From: Maribacter arcticus
GTDB lineage: Bacteria > Bacteroidota > Bacteroidia > Flavobacteriales > Flavobacteriaceae
Assembly (NCBI RefSeq): GCF_900167935.1
Contig: NZ_FUYL01000002.1
Coordinates: 484,985 to 548,984, forward strand
Direction: 5' to 3'
DNA length: 64,000 nt
Shown here: piece after piece, positions 33,484 to 43,172 of the stretch
Numbering within the stretch: position 1 is the stretch's first letter
How the letters are laid out: every line of letters begins with the position of its first letter
Notes under the pieces: generated by a model
Told to the model about the DNA's origin: nothing
The model's database searches: none
Seen by the model: the letters and a program-made list of their open reading frames with translations, nothing else
Made by a program: the position numbers and the translations under genes

Positions 33484-33620
33484 CAGATTGCTTCGTTGCC
33501 TTTGGTTCTTGTGCTTAGATTTTAAATTTTGAACAAGGCTCATCACAAAGACGTTTTCTTATGGTATTCGACTAAGCCTGGTTGCTAAACATCGTTAAAC
33601 TATTTGCTTGCAATGACGTG
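33484..33620. repeat. degenerate intergenic repeat
   Basis: GCAGATTGCTTCGTTGCC (33484-33501) and CTTGCAATGACGTG (33608-33621) look like the two arms of the dispersed repeats often found between Flavobacteriaceae genes; the centre is eroded. No gene is seen in 33332-33623. Confidence 0.3.
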
Positions 33621-33623
33621 TTT

Positions 33624-34850
33624 CTAGAATGTGATTTCAGCGTTTATTTTTTCGCCTTTACGGTCTACAATAACTTTTGTGGTGTTTCCTTTTTCAAAAC
33701 TAGAAAGTGCGCGCATATAACTCATCATATCTGTTACAAGACTATCGCCTAATTGAATAACAACATCCCCTTTTTGGAGGCCTGCCATTGCTGCTGGTCT
33801 ATCGTCTGTGATGCCGTCGATACGCATTCCTTTTCCATCAAAAAGATAATCGGGCATAACACCCAATGCAACTTTAAACATCGGCACTTCTTCGCTCTCA
33901 TTTTTAGTTTTCCGAAATGCCAATTTAGAACTGTTATTCAGCTCCAGAATTACAGCTTCTATATATTCTTGAATCTGTCGCATGCCTTGATAATTTAACT
34001 TATCTGAATCATCACTGGGCTTATGGTAATCTTCATGTTGGCCGCTAAAAAAATGTAGTACAGGAATATTCTGAAGATAAAAGGAAGTGTGGTCAGATGG
34101 CCCTACACCAGATTCACCCAACACCAATTTAAAATCGGTGTTCGTAGCATTCAATACTTGATTCCAAATTGGGCTGGTGCCTGTTCCTGTAATAGACAAT
34201 GTTTTGTTTTCCCGTAACCTGCCAACCATATCCAAATTCAACATATAATTGACTTTTGACAAATCGATGGTCGCATTTTTGGTAAAATAGTTAGAGCCCA
34301 ACAAACCCATTTCCTCTCCCGAAAAAGCTATAAATAGAAAGTTATTTTCTTGATAGTCTTCTTTTTGTACCTCTAAAGCCAATTGAAGAAGAATTGCAAC
34401 GCCACTGGCATTATCATCTGCTCCATTGTGAACAGCCTCACCTTCGGTATATAAAGAGCCTGAACCGCCCATTCCCAAGTGGTCATAATGTGCCCCTATG
34501 ACTATGGTTTTATCCGCATTATTATCCAAAAATCCAATGACATTGGTGCCTGTAATAGTACTATCTCCATTTACAAATTGCACTTGGCCATGCGGGTCTA
34601 TTTTAGAAGTAAACGTAAAGGTTTGAAAATAGGTGCCTAGATTTCCCTTTGGCGATAAGCCTATGTCTTGAAAACGTTGTTGAATATATTCTGCGGCAAC
34701 TTCTTCTCCTGGGCTTCCGGTTTCCCTACCCTTTAATATATCATTTGCTAAAAAAGCAACATCATCCTCAATACTTAATGGAGGTTTCATATCTTGTTTA
34801 CATCCCAGTAACAAAAATAAAATGAACGGAAATAGAATTTTTTTAGCCAT
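33624..34850 (-). CDS. M28-family aminopeptidase with PDZ domain, lipoprotein
   Basis: 408 residues from MAKKILFPFILFLLLGC (lipobox LLGC); the frame to 35000 overlaps the divergent gene. Zinc ligands: IGAHYDHLG (His, Asp pair), ADDNASGVA (Asp), FSGEEMGLLGSNYF (Glu-Glu), LDMVGRL (Asp) and EDYHKPSDDSDKL (His). A PDZ domain (MRIDGITDDRPAAMAGLQKG DVVIQLG) closes the protein. Secreted dizinc exopeptidase for peptide nutrition or turnover. Confidence 0.88.
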   Translation of the reverse strand: MAKKILFPFILFLLLGCKQDMKPPLSIEDDVAFLANDILKGRETGSPGEEVAAEYIQQRFQDIGLSPKGNLGTYFQTFTFTSKIDPHGQVQFVNGDSTITGTNVIGFLDNNADKTIVIGAHYDHLGMGGSGSLYTEGEAVHNGADDNASGVAILLQLALEVQKEDYQENNFLFIAFSGEEMGLLGSNYFTKNATIDLSKVNYMLNLDMVGRLRENKTLSITGTGTSPIWNQVLNATNTDFKLVLGESGVGPSDHTSFYLQNIPVLHFFSGQHEDYHKPSDDSDKLNYQGMRQIQEYIEAVILELNNSSKLAFRKTKNESEEVPMFKVALGVMPDYLFDGKGMRIDGITDDRPAAMAGLQKGDVVIQLGDSLVTDMMSYMRALSSFEKGNTTKVIVDRKGEKINAEITF

Positions 34851-34868
34851 TTTTGATTTTATTTCTTT

Positions 34869-34876
34869 CAAAATTA
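34869..34876 (-). promoter_or_regulatory. -7 element of the M28 peptidase gene
   Basis: On the minus strand TAATTTTG matches TAnnTTTG, 18 nt before the ATG. The two divergent genes share only 34 nt, so their promoters overlap. Confidence 0.35.
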
Positions 34877-34884
34877 AGCATCCT

Positions 34885-35991
34885 ATGAGAACTATTATCC
34901 TGCTTTTACTTCTATTTATTGTTGGTAGTTGTAAAAATGAGCCAAAAAAACAAAAAGAAGTTGCTATTGAAACACCCTCCTTAATGGCTGGTAACGACAC
35001 ATTAATTTATCCTGAGGAAAAATACTTTAAAAGTATTCGGCAAATTACATTCGGGGGCGATAATGCTGAAGCATATTGGAGTTGGGACGATACGCAAATG
35101 ATTTTCCAATCTAACAATACCTCATGGGATTTGAATTGCGACCAAATGTTCTTAATGAACATTGATGAAAACTTTAAGGATGCCAAACCGCCCATGGTTA
35201 GCACTGGAATGGGACGTACTACATGTGCCTATTTTCTTCCAGACAATAAACATTTTGTGTATGGGTCTACCCATTTAGTAGATAAGGAATGCCCAGAAGT
35301 GCCCTTGCGTAAAAATGGTAATTATGTGTGGCCTGTATATGATTCCTTTGATATTTTCGTGGCCGACCTAGAGGGTAATATAACCTCTCAACTTACAAAA
35401 GAACCAGGTTATGATGCTGAGGCCACAGTTTCGCCAAAGGGTGATAAAATTGTATTCACCTCAACCAGAAGTGGTGACTTGGAACTTTACACCATGAATT
35501 TAGATGGTACTGAAGTAAAACAAATTACAAACGAATTAGGATATGATGGTGGCGCTTTCTTTTCTCCAGACGGCACCAAACTCATCTTTAGGGCTTCGAG
35601 GCCTAAAACTCCAGAAGCCATTAAGAAATATAAAGACTTATTAGCAGAAGGTTTGGTAGAGCCAACTGATATGGAACTTTTTATCTGCAATGCTGATGGT
35701 AGTGACCTAAAGCAACTGACCTTTTTAGGAAATGCCAATTGGAGTCCGTTCTTTCACCCGTCAGGAAAAAAAATACTGTTTTCTAGTAATTTTGAAGCTG
35801 AAAAGGGTTTTCCTTTTAATCTATATTTTATAGATATTGATGGTAAAAACCTTGAGCGGGTTACGCATGGTGAAACCTTTGATGCCTTTCCGGTGTTTTC
35901 AAATAACGGTAAATACTTGGCCTTTTCAAGCAACCGAAATAATGGAGGAACAAGAGATACCAATTTATTTATTGCAGAATGGCAAGAGTAG
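34885..35991 (+). CDS. TolB-like beta-propeller lipoprotein (PD40 repeats)
   Basis: 368 residues from MRTIILLLLLFIVGSC (lipobox VGSC); the start at 34822 falls in the divergent gene. WD40-like PD40 blades recur: YDAEATVSPKGDKIVFTSTR SGDLELYTMN, YDGGAFFSPDGTKLIFRASR, WSPFFHPSGKKILFSSN and FDAFPVFSNNGKYLAFSSNR. Likely periplasmic or surface; the divergent M28 peptidase suggests a joint role in peptide or protein handling, without proof. About 270 nt after it, to the next gene, hold no clear feature. Confidence 0.85.
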   Translation: MRTIILLLLLFIVGSCKNEPKKQKEVAIETPSLMAGNDTLIYPEEKYFKSIRQITFGGDNAEAYWSWDDTQMIFQSNNTSWDLNCDQMFLMNIDENFKDAKPPMVSTGMGRTTCAYFLPDNKHFVYGSTHLVDKECPEVPLRKNGNYVWPVYDSFDIFVADLEGNITSQLTKEPGYDAEATVSPKGDKIVFTSTRSGDLELYTMNLDGTEVKQITNELGYDGGAFFSPDGTKLIFRASRPKTPEAIKKYKDLLAEGLVEPTDMELFICNADGSDLKQLTFLGNANWSPFFHPSGKKILFSSNFEAEKGFPFNLYFIDIDGKNLERVTHGETFDAFPVFSNNGKYLAFSSNRNNGGTRDTNLFIAEWQE

Positions 35992-36260
35992 TTGTTGTGT
36001 ATAATTGGTGTTTTATCTCCTTTTGATATTCGGATAACCTTGAAGGAAGTACGACAAAAAATAGTAGAGCAATCTCCCATTTTTAAACCTGATGATCTAA
36101 TACCGGTAACATGTAATCTAAATGCTTTGGTGATGGCCTATGCCTTAAAAATTGGAGGCATACTGTTCGCAAAGCAGAAGAAATATTTATGATATTGGCA
36201 GAAGTCTATATCTCTTAATAAGTCTTGGTATTTGCGGCTCTATGATGGACTAAAATAGCA

Positions 36261-38660
36261 CTACAAACGTCTGCCCTCTTCGGTGTTTTTCCTCTTGTAA
36301 TTATCCCTTATTTTGGTGTTGCCGAATTTGTACCTGAAACCTGCAATGAATAATCTATTTTCCCATCTTGAATATGTGCTGTTACTTTGATCAAGATAAT
36401 TTCTTGTTCCTTTGATACCTCCATCATTAAATATATCCTCTACTGCCAACGAAATACTCGCTGCTTTGTTCCACAAGGTTTTTCTTAAGGATAAGCCCAA
36501 TTTACCATAAGAAGCATACTTTGTGTTTCCACTAATTCTCGGTGAAAAATGGATGTAAGTCAAATCTGCATATAACGATTTGTCATTTAAAAATGTAAAG
36601 CTGTTGGTGGCTCGGGTATGTGTGGTCCAAATAGAGTTTTCTACAATGGTGTTGGAGTTTAAATCTGTGAAGCTGTCCTTGTCATAATAGTGACTTATCA
36701 ATAAAAACAAATTCCAAAAAGAGGTAATATCTTTCGAAACGCTTGCGTCTACACCATAATAATTATTCGATTCTAGATTAATGTACTGTGTGCGTATGAT
36801 ATTTGTGGTATTATCTTGAAACACTTGTTGCGATTGTTCATTAGATTTTTTGCCTGCAAACAAGACTAGTTTATATGCTTTATCATAAACATAATCGAAC
36901 TGCACATAATCACTATATGCTGGCTTCAAATTTGGGTTACCCTCTATAATAGAATTTGCCGATAAATAATATTGAAAGGGGTTTATAGTATTATATCTAG
37001 GTCTTGTGATTCGTCGATATGATTTTAAATAAAATGCATTTTTATTGATTGTATAAGATAAAGCCATTGTAGGAAACCAATTCATGTATGAATTGGTATT
37101 TGCTATCGATTCGGTATTTAATTCGCCCTTGGTTTCTGTATATTCTGCTCTTAAGCCTACGTTTAATTTCCAATTTTCCCAGCTATTATTTAAACTAATA
37201 TATCCTGCATAAATTTTCTCATCATAATTAAAAATACCTGATTCAGTTAGACCTACTCTCTCTGTATTTTGGTCAAAACCAGATTGAACTATACTTGCCT
37301 CAGAATTAATTGACGCATACCTTAACCCTGTCTCCATCGTCGAATGCTCACCGAAAGGTTGTGTAAGGTCGGTTTGTGCACTATACAGATTGATGATTTG
37401 ATTTGATGTAATATTAAAAGTATCTTCTGTAATAAACTCAGATTCACCTTCTACAAAATCATTATTCAATTCTTGATTTATTCTGTAATCATAATACGTG
37501 AAATGGGTATTGAAAGAAAGCTCGGCTCCCTTTTCGTTTAATTTATGTACCCAATCTAAATAATACGCGGTATTTAAAACATCTTTGTTAGAAATATTAA
37601 GGCCCGCTAAAAGTGCTGTGGTTACTCCGTTCGTGTCTTCTATTTCAGTTTCAGACGTATAATCATCGATGCCATTTGGGGAGTAGCTACTATTGGAAGT
37701 TAGACTTATTGTATTCTTCTCATCTAATTGAATATCTAGAAATAAGTTTAGGGTGTGACTTTTTTTATTAACAATAGATTTCTGTTCTGCCCTCCAAGTT
37801 TCACTAGGTTGGCCGTTATTAAAAAAATTAGTGATATCGGTATATCTCGTCCAATCTCTATTATGGCTAAAACTGTAATTCGTAGAAAAATCTAACTTCT
37901 TTCCTTTAAAGAAATGATCCATACCCAAGGTGTGTTTGGGTAAAACGCCCTGGGTATATCGGTTGAATACAGAACCATTATAGCCAGAGACTAAATTTTT
38001 CTTCATTTTAATATTGATTAATAAACCGCCTTCTGCGCTATACTTTGCTGGCGGACTAGTAATCACTTCTATAGATTCAACATTGCCTGCCGAGTTACCA
38101 GAAAGCAAATTCATAATATCTTCTTCAGGCAAATTAACTCGTTTGCCATTAATCATGATATTCACATTCGAGCTACCATTAACCAACAATTTATTGTTCA
38201 TGACCATGACCCCCGGTGTGCGTTTTAAAACACTCCAAATATCATTATCAGAAAGGGCGGTATTTTCAATATTAAACACATGGCGGTCTGCCATATGTTC
38301 TAAAATTGGTTTCTTTTGGGTAACCACCACCTCATCTAATTGCTGTGCACTATTCAAAACAAGAGTTTCAATTTCTGTCTCTTTAGATACTTGAATCAAC
38401 TGACTTTCTACCGTGTTTTCAATGTAGCTAGCAACAATCTGATATGTACCTTCTTTAATACCCGAAAACTGATAGAAGCCGTTATCATTGGTTACTGTGC
38501 CTTTTATAAAATCACCCTCTTGCGTCAATAAAAGAACATTTACCAATACCATCGGCTTTTTGTATTCATCTAAGACCAAACCGGTAATTTCAAAATCTTG
38601 CGAGTAGGTAAGAGAAACTATCAGGCTAAAAAGCAATGTGGTAAAGAAATTCCTAATCAT
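36261..38660 (-). CDS. outer-membrane beta-barrel receptor (TonB-dependent-receptor-like), copy A
   Basis: 799 residues with signal peptide (FFTTLLFSLIVSLTYSQ). Order: carboxypeptidase-regulatory-like domain (ITGLVLDEYKKPMVLVNVLL, ~25-105), plug domain (VWSVLKRTPGVMVMNNKLLV ... VESIEVITSPPAKYSAEGG), then a large barrel ending in RWENRLFIAGFRYKFGNTKI. No TonB box is obvious. It follows copy B on the same strand after 107 nt; the two have the same length and architecture and appear to be an old tandem duplication. Substrate unknown. Confidence 0.85.
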   Translation of the reverse strand: MIRNFFTTLLFSLIVSLTYSQDFEITGLVLDEYKKPMVLVNVLLLTQEGDFIKGTVTNDNGFYQFSGIKEGTYQIVASYIENTVESQLIQVSKETEIETLVLNSAQQLDEVVVTQKKPILEHMADRHVFNIENTALSDNDIWSVLKRTPGVMVMNNKLLVNGSSNVNIMINGKRVNLPEEDIMNLLSGNSAGNVESIEVITSPPAKYSAEGGLLINIKMKKNLVSGYNGSVFNRYTQGVLPKHTLGMDHFFKGKKLDFSTNYSFSHNRDWTRYTDITNFFNNGQPSETWRAEQKSIVNKKSHTLNLFLDIQLDEKNTISLTSNSSYSPNGIDDYTSETEIEDTNGVTTALLAGLNISNKDVLNTAYYLDWVHKLNEKGAELSFNTHFTYYDYRINQELNNDFVEGESEFITEDTFNITSNQIINLYSAQTDLTQPFGEHSTMETGLRYASINSEASIVQSGFDQNTERVGLTESGIFNYDEKIYAGYISLNNSWENWKLNVGLRAEYTETKGELNTESIANTNSYMNWFPTMALSYTINKNAFYLKSYRRITRPRYNTINPFQYYLSANSIIEGNPNLKPAYSDYVQFDYVYDKAYKLVLFAGKKSNEQSQQVFQDNTTNIIRTQYINLESNNYYGVDASVSKDITSFWNLFLLISHYYDKDSFTDLNSNTIVENSIWTTHTRATNSFTFLNDKSLYADLTYIHFSPRISGNTKYASYGKLGLSLRKTLWNKAASISLAVEDIFNDGGIKGTRNYLDQSNSTYSRWENRLFIAGFRYKFGNTKIRDNYKRKNTEEGRRL

Positions 38661-38767
38661 TTAGTTGGTTGTAGGAATTAAAAGTAGGAAAGTAAATCGG
38701 AAAACTCTGTAAGAAATGTTAAAGATTTAACAAGGAAAATTCAAATGCCTTGACAGTGTATGAATTA

Positions 38768-41173
38768 TTAATTTTCTAGACGCTCACGCTCGCTTTTTTC
38801 TATATCACGTTGGTTGTCCTCTAATCGGAAATTTCCGAAATTATACGTGAACCCAAACTTGACGTATTGTGTTTCTGGTGTAGTTAAATAACGGTTGTCT
38901 TGATTTAAATATTTAGAAGAAACATAGGCATTGTATTTTCCTAAAAGATCATTAGCGCTTACACTAACTACCGCTCTATTGTTCATAAACGACTTTCTAA
39001 GCCCCAATGTTAAATTGGTAGATTGTTCTTGAATATATGACCCCTGTAAATAGCCTGACATATATACAAAGCCCAATTCTCCTTTAAATGTACCGTCGTT
39101 AGAAAGGGTAAAATAATTAGTTAAATCTAAATAAGCTCCGTTGAATTCATTCTTAAAAGAATAGGCTTCACTTTGTAAGGCAATAAATGTTTCGTCTTCA
39201 TGAAAGAGTGAAATATAACTATACAGGTACCAATTATTAGTGATGGACTTACCATAGGTAAAATCAAGACCAAAGGAAGTACTTGCAAGTACGTTTTGGG
39301 TAATATCCCTTAAAACTAAATTTTCATTGTCTTGAAATGTAAGTGTGGAGATATACCTACCATTATCCCGGTAATAAAAATCAAAAAAGTATTCTTGATT
39401 AAGCGTATAGTTTAAATTAAAATTATGACTAAAACTTGGAGTTAGGTTTGGGTTGCCCTCTTCAAAGGTTCGTTCATTAATGTAGGTTCTAAAGGGATTT
39501 AAATCTTCATATCTAGGTCTTTTTAATTTTCTAGAATAATCAAAAGAAAGGCTATGGTGTTCATTAATATTGTGAAGTACATATAATGATGGAAACAGTT
39601 CAAAATAGCTAAGGTTGTTAATGGTAGAAACATTTGCTGAAATACCTGAACTTTCTGTTTGCTCTGCTCGTAAGCCCGTTTTTAAGCTCCATTTCTCCCA
39701 ATCTTTTGAAAAGCTAAAATATGCAGCAAATACATTTTCATCGTAGATATAATCATCAGATAAGTTAGGTATAAATTCTGGGCCATTATTTCGAAGAATA
39801 TAGTCTAACTTACTTTCAGAATTGATAAATGACCCTTTAACTCCTGTTTCAAAAAAAACGCTTCCCAAATTGTCATTATAATCTAGTTGAGCAGTTTTAA
39901 TTTCTATTTGTTGATTCGCATTGGTTGAGAAGTTAAAATCACGAATAAATGACCCATTGGGTAAAAAATAATTAGAGTTCACATCTTGTGATCTATCAAG
40001 GTCAAAGTATGTGTAGTGGGTATTAATATTTAGATTTCCACTTTCCTTAAATTTATGTTTATAGGTAAGATCTCCAGATATATTATTCTTTATTTCATTA
40101 AGATAACTACCTGTAGTAAATGTAGAATCTATAACCCCCGAACCATTTTTAATGGTGGTATTCTGAAAAAAGTCGGACTCTCTTTTGGGTTGTAGTTGTG
40201 CGTTAGAGGTTAGGCTAAGGCTATTTTTGTCATCGAAATCATAATCTATAACAAGGCCTGCGCTATGCGTATTACTTCGAATTATTTGGTCAAAATCAGT
40301 ATCCCAAATAGAAAAGACACCTGTATCATTAATATAATTAGTATTACTCAATGTATTTTTAAATTCCTTTTTTGGAGCAAAGTTGTAGCTCGCATTCACA
40401 TTAAGTTTATTAGTCTTGTAAAAATGAGACGTGCCAAAATTATATTTAGGGAAAACGCCTTGGGTATACCCTGCACTGATGTTTCCTTTATACCCAAGAG
40501 ATACGTTTTTGCTGGTAATGATATTTAAAATTGATCCCCCTTCGGCATCGTAACTCGCTGGAGGGTTATAGATAACCTCTACCGATTTTATATTTTCCCC
40601 TTGATAATTTTCTAAAAGATTTCGAACCTCTTCTGATGATAATTGTACTTTTCGATTGTTAACATAAACGGTAGTCGCTTGATTTCGTACTTGTAATTCA
40701 TCATTCATTACAATTACCCCTGGTGTCTGACGCAGAATATCCCATGAGCTATTTTGTGAAATTACCGTATTTTCAACATTAAAAACAATGCGGTCTACCT
40801 TACGTTCTACTACAGGTCTGTTGCTTGTTACGGTAACCTCATTAAGTTCCTCTGCTTGTTGCTCTATAATTACAGCGCCAATTTTTGTGTCTTTTAAAAT
40901 CTCTATTGCAAGATTATTTGACATCTGCCCTACATAAGATGCTTTCAAAAAATAGAGCCCCTCTGAGATGTTTGTAATTGAAAATATTCCGTTCTCATCT
41001 GCAGAAGTTCCCTTAACCAAAGTGGAATCGGTCACATTCAAAAGAAAAACAGAAGCAAAGGCAACAGGTTCTTGAAATTGATCTTTAACCTCTCCTTTTA
41101 ATTCATAGGTTTGACTAAACACACAATCTGAGATACCTAAGGTTAAGATTAAAATCGCAAATAGTAGTTTCAA
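38768..41173 (-). CDS. outer-membrane beta-barrel receptor (TonB-dependent-receptor-like), copy B
   Basis: 801 residues, signal peptide LLFAILILTLGISDCVFSQ. Same domain order as copy A: regulatory-like domain (LKGEVKDQFQEPVAFASVFL), plug (SWDILRQTPGVIVMNDELQV ... IKSVEVIYNPPASYDAEGGS), barrel ending KFGFTYNFGNFRLEDNQ. RPRYEDLNPF and NPNLTPSFSHNF correspond to RPRYNTINPF and NPNLKPAYSDYV in copy A. Upstream gene of the pair. Likely imports or binds a ligand at the outer membrane; which one cannot be told. Confidence 0.85.
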   Translation of the reverse strand: MKLLFAILILTLGISDCVFSQTYELKGEVKDQFQEPVAFASVFLLNVTDSTLVKGTSADENGIFSITNISEGLYFLKASYVGQMSNNLAIEILKDTKIGAVIIEQQAEELNEVTVTSNRPVVERKVDRIVFNVENTVISQNSSWDILRQTPGVIVMNDELQVRNQATTVYVNNRKVQLSSEEVRNLLENYQGENIKSVEVIYNPPASYDAEGGSILNIITSKNVSLGYKGNISAGYTQGVFPKYNFGTSHFYKTNKLNVNASYNFAPKKEFKNTLSNTNYINDTGVFSIWDTDFDQIIRSNTHSAGLVIDYDFDDKNSLSLTSNAQLQPKRESDFFQNTTIKNGSGVIDSTFTTGSYLNEIKNNISGDLTYKHKFKESGNLNINTHYTYFDLDRSQDVNSNYFLPNGSFIRDFNFSTNANQQIEIKTAQLDYNDNLGSVFFETGVKGSFINSESKLDYILRNNGPEFIPNLSDDYIYDENVFAAYFSFSKDWEKWSLKTGLRAEQTESSGISANVSTINNLSYFELFPSLYVLHNINEHHSLSFDYSRKLKRPRYEDLNPFRTYINERTFEEGNPNLTPSFSHNFNLNYTLNQEYFFDFYYRDNGRYISTLTFQDNENLVLRDITQNVLASTSFGLDFTYGKSITNNWYLYSYISLFHEDETFIALQSEAYSFKNEFNGAYLDLTNYFTLSNDGTFKGELGFVYMSGYLQGSYIQEQSTNLTLGLRKSFMNNRAVVSVSANDLLGKYNAYVSSKYLNQDNRYLTTPETQYVKFGFTYNFGNFRLEDNQRDIEKSERERLEN

Positions 41174-41302
41174 TAGTAGCTTTGGTTGAATTTCAAATCT
41201 AATTAAAAAAACGTTGTAAACCTTTACAAATTATGTAATCCAAAGAAAAGATAACATCTATAAATTGGCGATTACACTCAAGCTTAGCGCTATAAATTAG
41301 AT

Positions 41303-41310
41303 TATATTTG
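41303..41310 (+). promoter_or_regulatory. -7 element before lepA
   Basis: TATATTTG fits TAnnTTTG, 65 nt before the lepA ATG; the -33 partner is not evident. Confidence 0.4.
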
Positions 41311-41375
41311 CAATTGCTCTTTAAAGCCGAGTACTATTCTTGGTTTAAAATTGTACTATTATTACCGTTACCGCT

Positions 41376-43172
41376 ATGAAAAACATTAGAAATTTCTGCA
41401 TTATTGCGCATATTGACCATGGTAAAAGTACCTTGGCCGACCGACTGTTAGAGTTTACCGGTTCGGTTACCGATCGAGAGAAAAAGGAGCAATTGTTAGA
41501 TAGTATGGATCTTGAAAGAGAGCGTGGTATCACTATAAAAAGTCACGCCATACAAATGGACTACACCTATAAGGGTGAACAATATATTCTAAACCTTATT
41601 GACACTCCTGGTCACGTAGATTTTTCATATGAAGTTTCTAGATCTATTGCGGCTTGTGAAGGTGCATTATTGGTTGTAGATGCGGCACAAAGTATACAAG
41701 CACAGACCATTTCTAACCTTTACTTGGCTTTAGAGAATGATCTTGAGATTATACCTGTTTTAAACAAAGTGGATTTGCCAAGTGCAAGCCCCGAAGAAGT
41801 TACCGACGATATCGTTGATCTTTTAGGCTGCAAGGCAGAAGATGTTATACCTGCAAGTGCAAAAACGGGTATTGGTATTGAAGAAATTTTAAGTGCAATT
41901 ATTGAGCGTATTCCTCCTCCAAAAGGAAACCCAGATGAAGCATTACAGGCACTTGTCTTTGATTCTGTTTATAACCCTTTTAGAGGGGTTGAAACCTATT
42001 TTAGGGTAGTGAACGGCTCAATTAAAAAAGGTCAGAAAATAAAATTCGTTGCAACTGATAAAAGTTACTTTGCCGATGAGGTAGGAACTTTAAAATTAAC
42101 ACAACAGCCCAAAAAGGAAGTTAAGGCTGGTGATGTAGGGTACTTGATTACAGGTATTAAAGACGCGCGTGAAGTGAAAGTGGGTGATACGATTACCGAT
42201 TCCGCTCATCCAACTACCAACCCTATTGCAGGTTTTGAGGATGTAAAACCAATGGTTTTTGCCGGTATCTACCCAGTTGACACAGAAGAATTTGAAGAAT
42301 TGCGGTCTTCTATGGAGAAATTACAATTGAACGATGCGTCTTTGGTCTTTGCTGCAGAAAGTAGTGCTGCGCTAGGCTTCGGATTTCGTTGTGGATTCTT
42401 GGGGATGCTACACATGGAAATCATTCAAGAGCGTTTAGAGCGTGAGTTTGACATGACCGTAATTACTACGGTACCTAACGTTAGCTACCATGCCTTTACT
42501 CGTAAGGACCCACAGGTTCCAATGATTGTGAATAATCCGACCGATTTGCCAGACCCATCAACCATAGACCGTGTTGAGGAACCTTATATTAAAGCTACTA
42601 TAATTACTAAAGCTGATTTCGTAGGTAACGTTATGTCACTTTGTATTGAAAAAAGAGGACAGATCACGAATCAAACCTATTTGACTACAGAGCGTGTTGA
42701 GCTTAACTTTGATATGCCATTGGCAGAAATTGTTTTTGACTTCTATGACCGCCTAAAAACGGTATCTAAAGGCTATGCTTCTTTCGATTACACGCCAATT
42801 GGCATGAGAGAATCTAAATTGGTGCGTGTAGATATATTATTAAACGCACAAACGGTAGATGCACTTTCCGCATTGATACATGCTGATAATGCTGCTAACA
42901 TTGGTAAAAAAATGTGTGAAAAATTAAAAGAACTTATACCAAGACAACAATTCGATATTCCTATTCAAGCGGCTATAGGCTCTAAAATTATTTCTAGAGA
43001 GACTATTAAAGCATTACGTAAAGATGTAACCGCTAAATGTTATGGTGGTGATATCTCTCGTAAAAGAAAACTTTTAGAAAAACAGAAGAAAGGTAAAAAG
43101 CGTATGCGTCAAGTTGGTAATGTAGAAATACCACAAGAGGCATTTATGGCCGTACTTAAACTAAACGATTAA
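41376..43172 (+). CDS. lepA: elongation factor 4 (LepA)
   Basis: 598 residues, standard length. GTPase G1 [16 protein letters not shown]3 [13 protein letters not shown]4 [10 protein letters not shown]-Tu-like domain II, and the LepA-specific C-terminal part ([48 protein letters not shown]). A ribosomal back-translocase active under stress. Its end overlaps the convergent antiporter gene by 4 nt. Confidence 0.97.
   Translation: MKNIRNFCIIAHIDHGKSTLADRLLEFTGSVTDREKKEQLLDSMDLERERGITIKSHAIQMDYTYKGEQYILNLIDTPGHVDFSYEVSRSIAACEGALLVVDAAQSIQAQTISNLYLALENDLEIIPVLNKVDLPSASPEEVTDDIVDLLGCKAEDVIPASAKTGIGIEEILSAIIERIPPPKGNPDEALQALVFDSVYNPFRGVETYFRVVNGSIKKGQKIKFVATDKSYFADEVGTLKLTQQPKKEVKAGDVGYLITGIKDAREVKVGDTITDSAHPTTNPIAGFEDVKPMVFAGIYPVDTEEFEELRSSMEKLQLNDASLVFAAESSAALGFGFRCGFLGMLHMEIIQERLEREFDMTVITTVPNVSYHAFTRKDPQVPMIVNNPTDLPDPSTIDRVEEPYIKATIITKADFVGNVMSLCIEKRGQITNQTYLTTERVELNFDMPLAEIVFDFYDRLKTVSKGYASFDYTPIGMRESKLVRVDILLNAQTVDALSALIHADNAANIGKKMCEKLKELIPRQQFDIPIQAAIGSKIISRETIKALRKDVTAKCYGGDISRKRKLLEKQKKGKKRMRQVGNVEIPQEAFMAVLKLND

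Noticed and set aside
35992-36192. 66-codon frame after the TolB-like gene
   Set aside because: Starts right at the previous stop, has no recognisable motif or signal and no neighbour support; possibly a worn remnant but not supportable.
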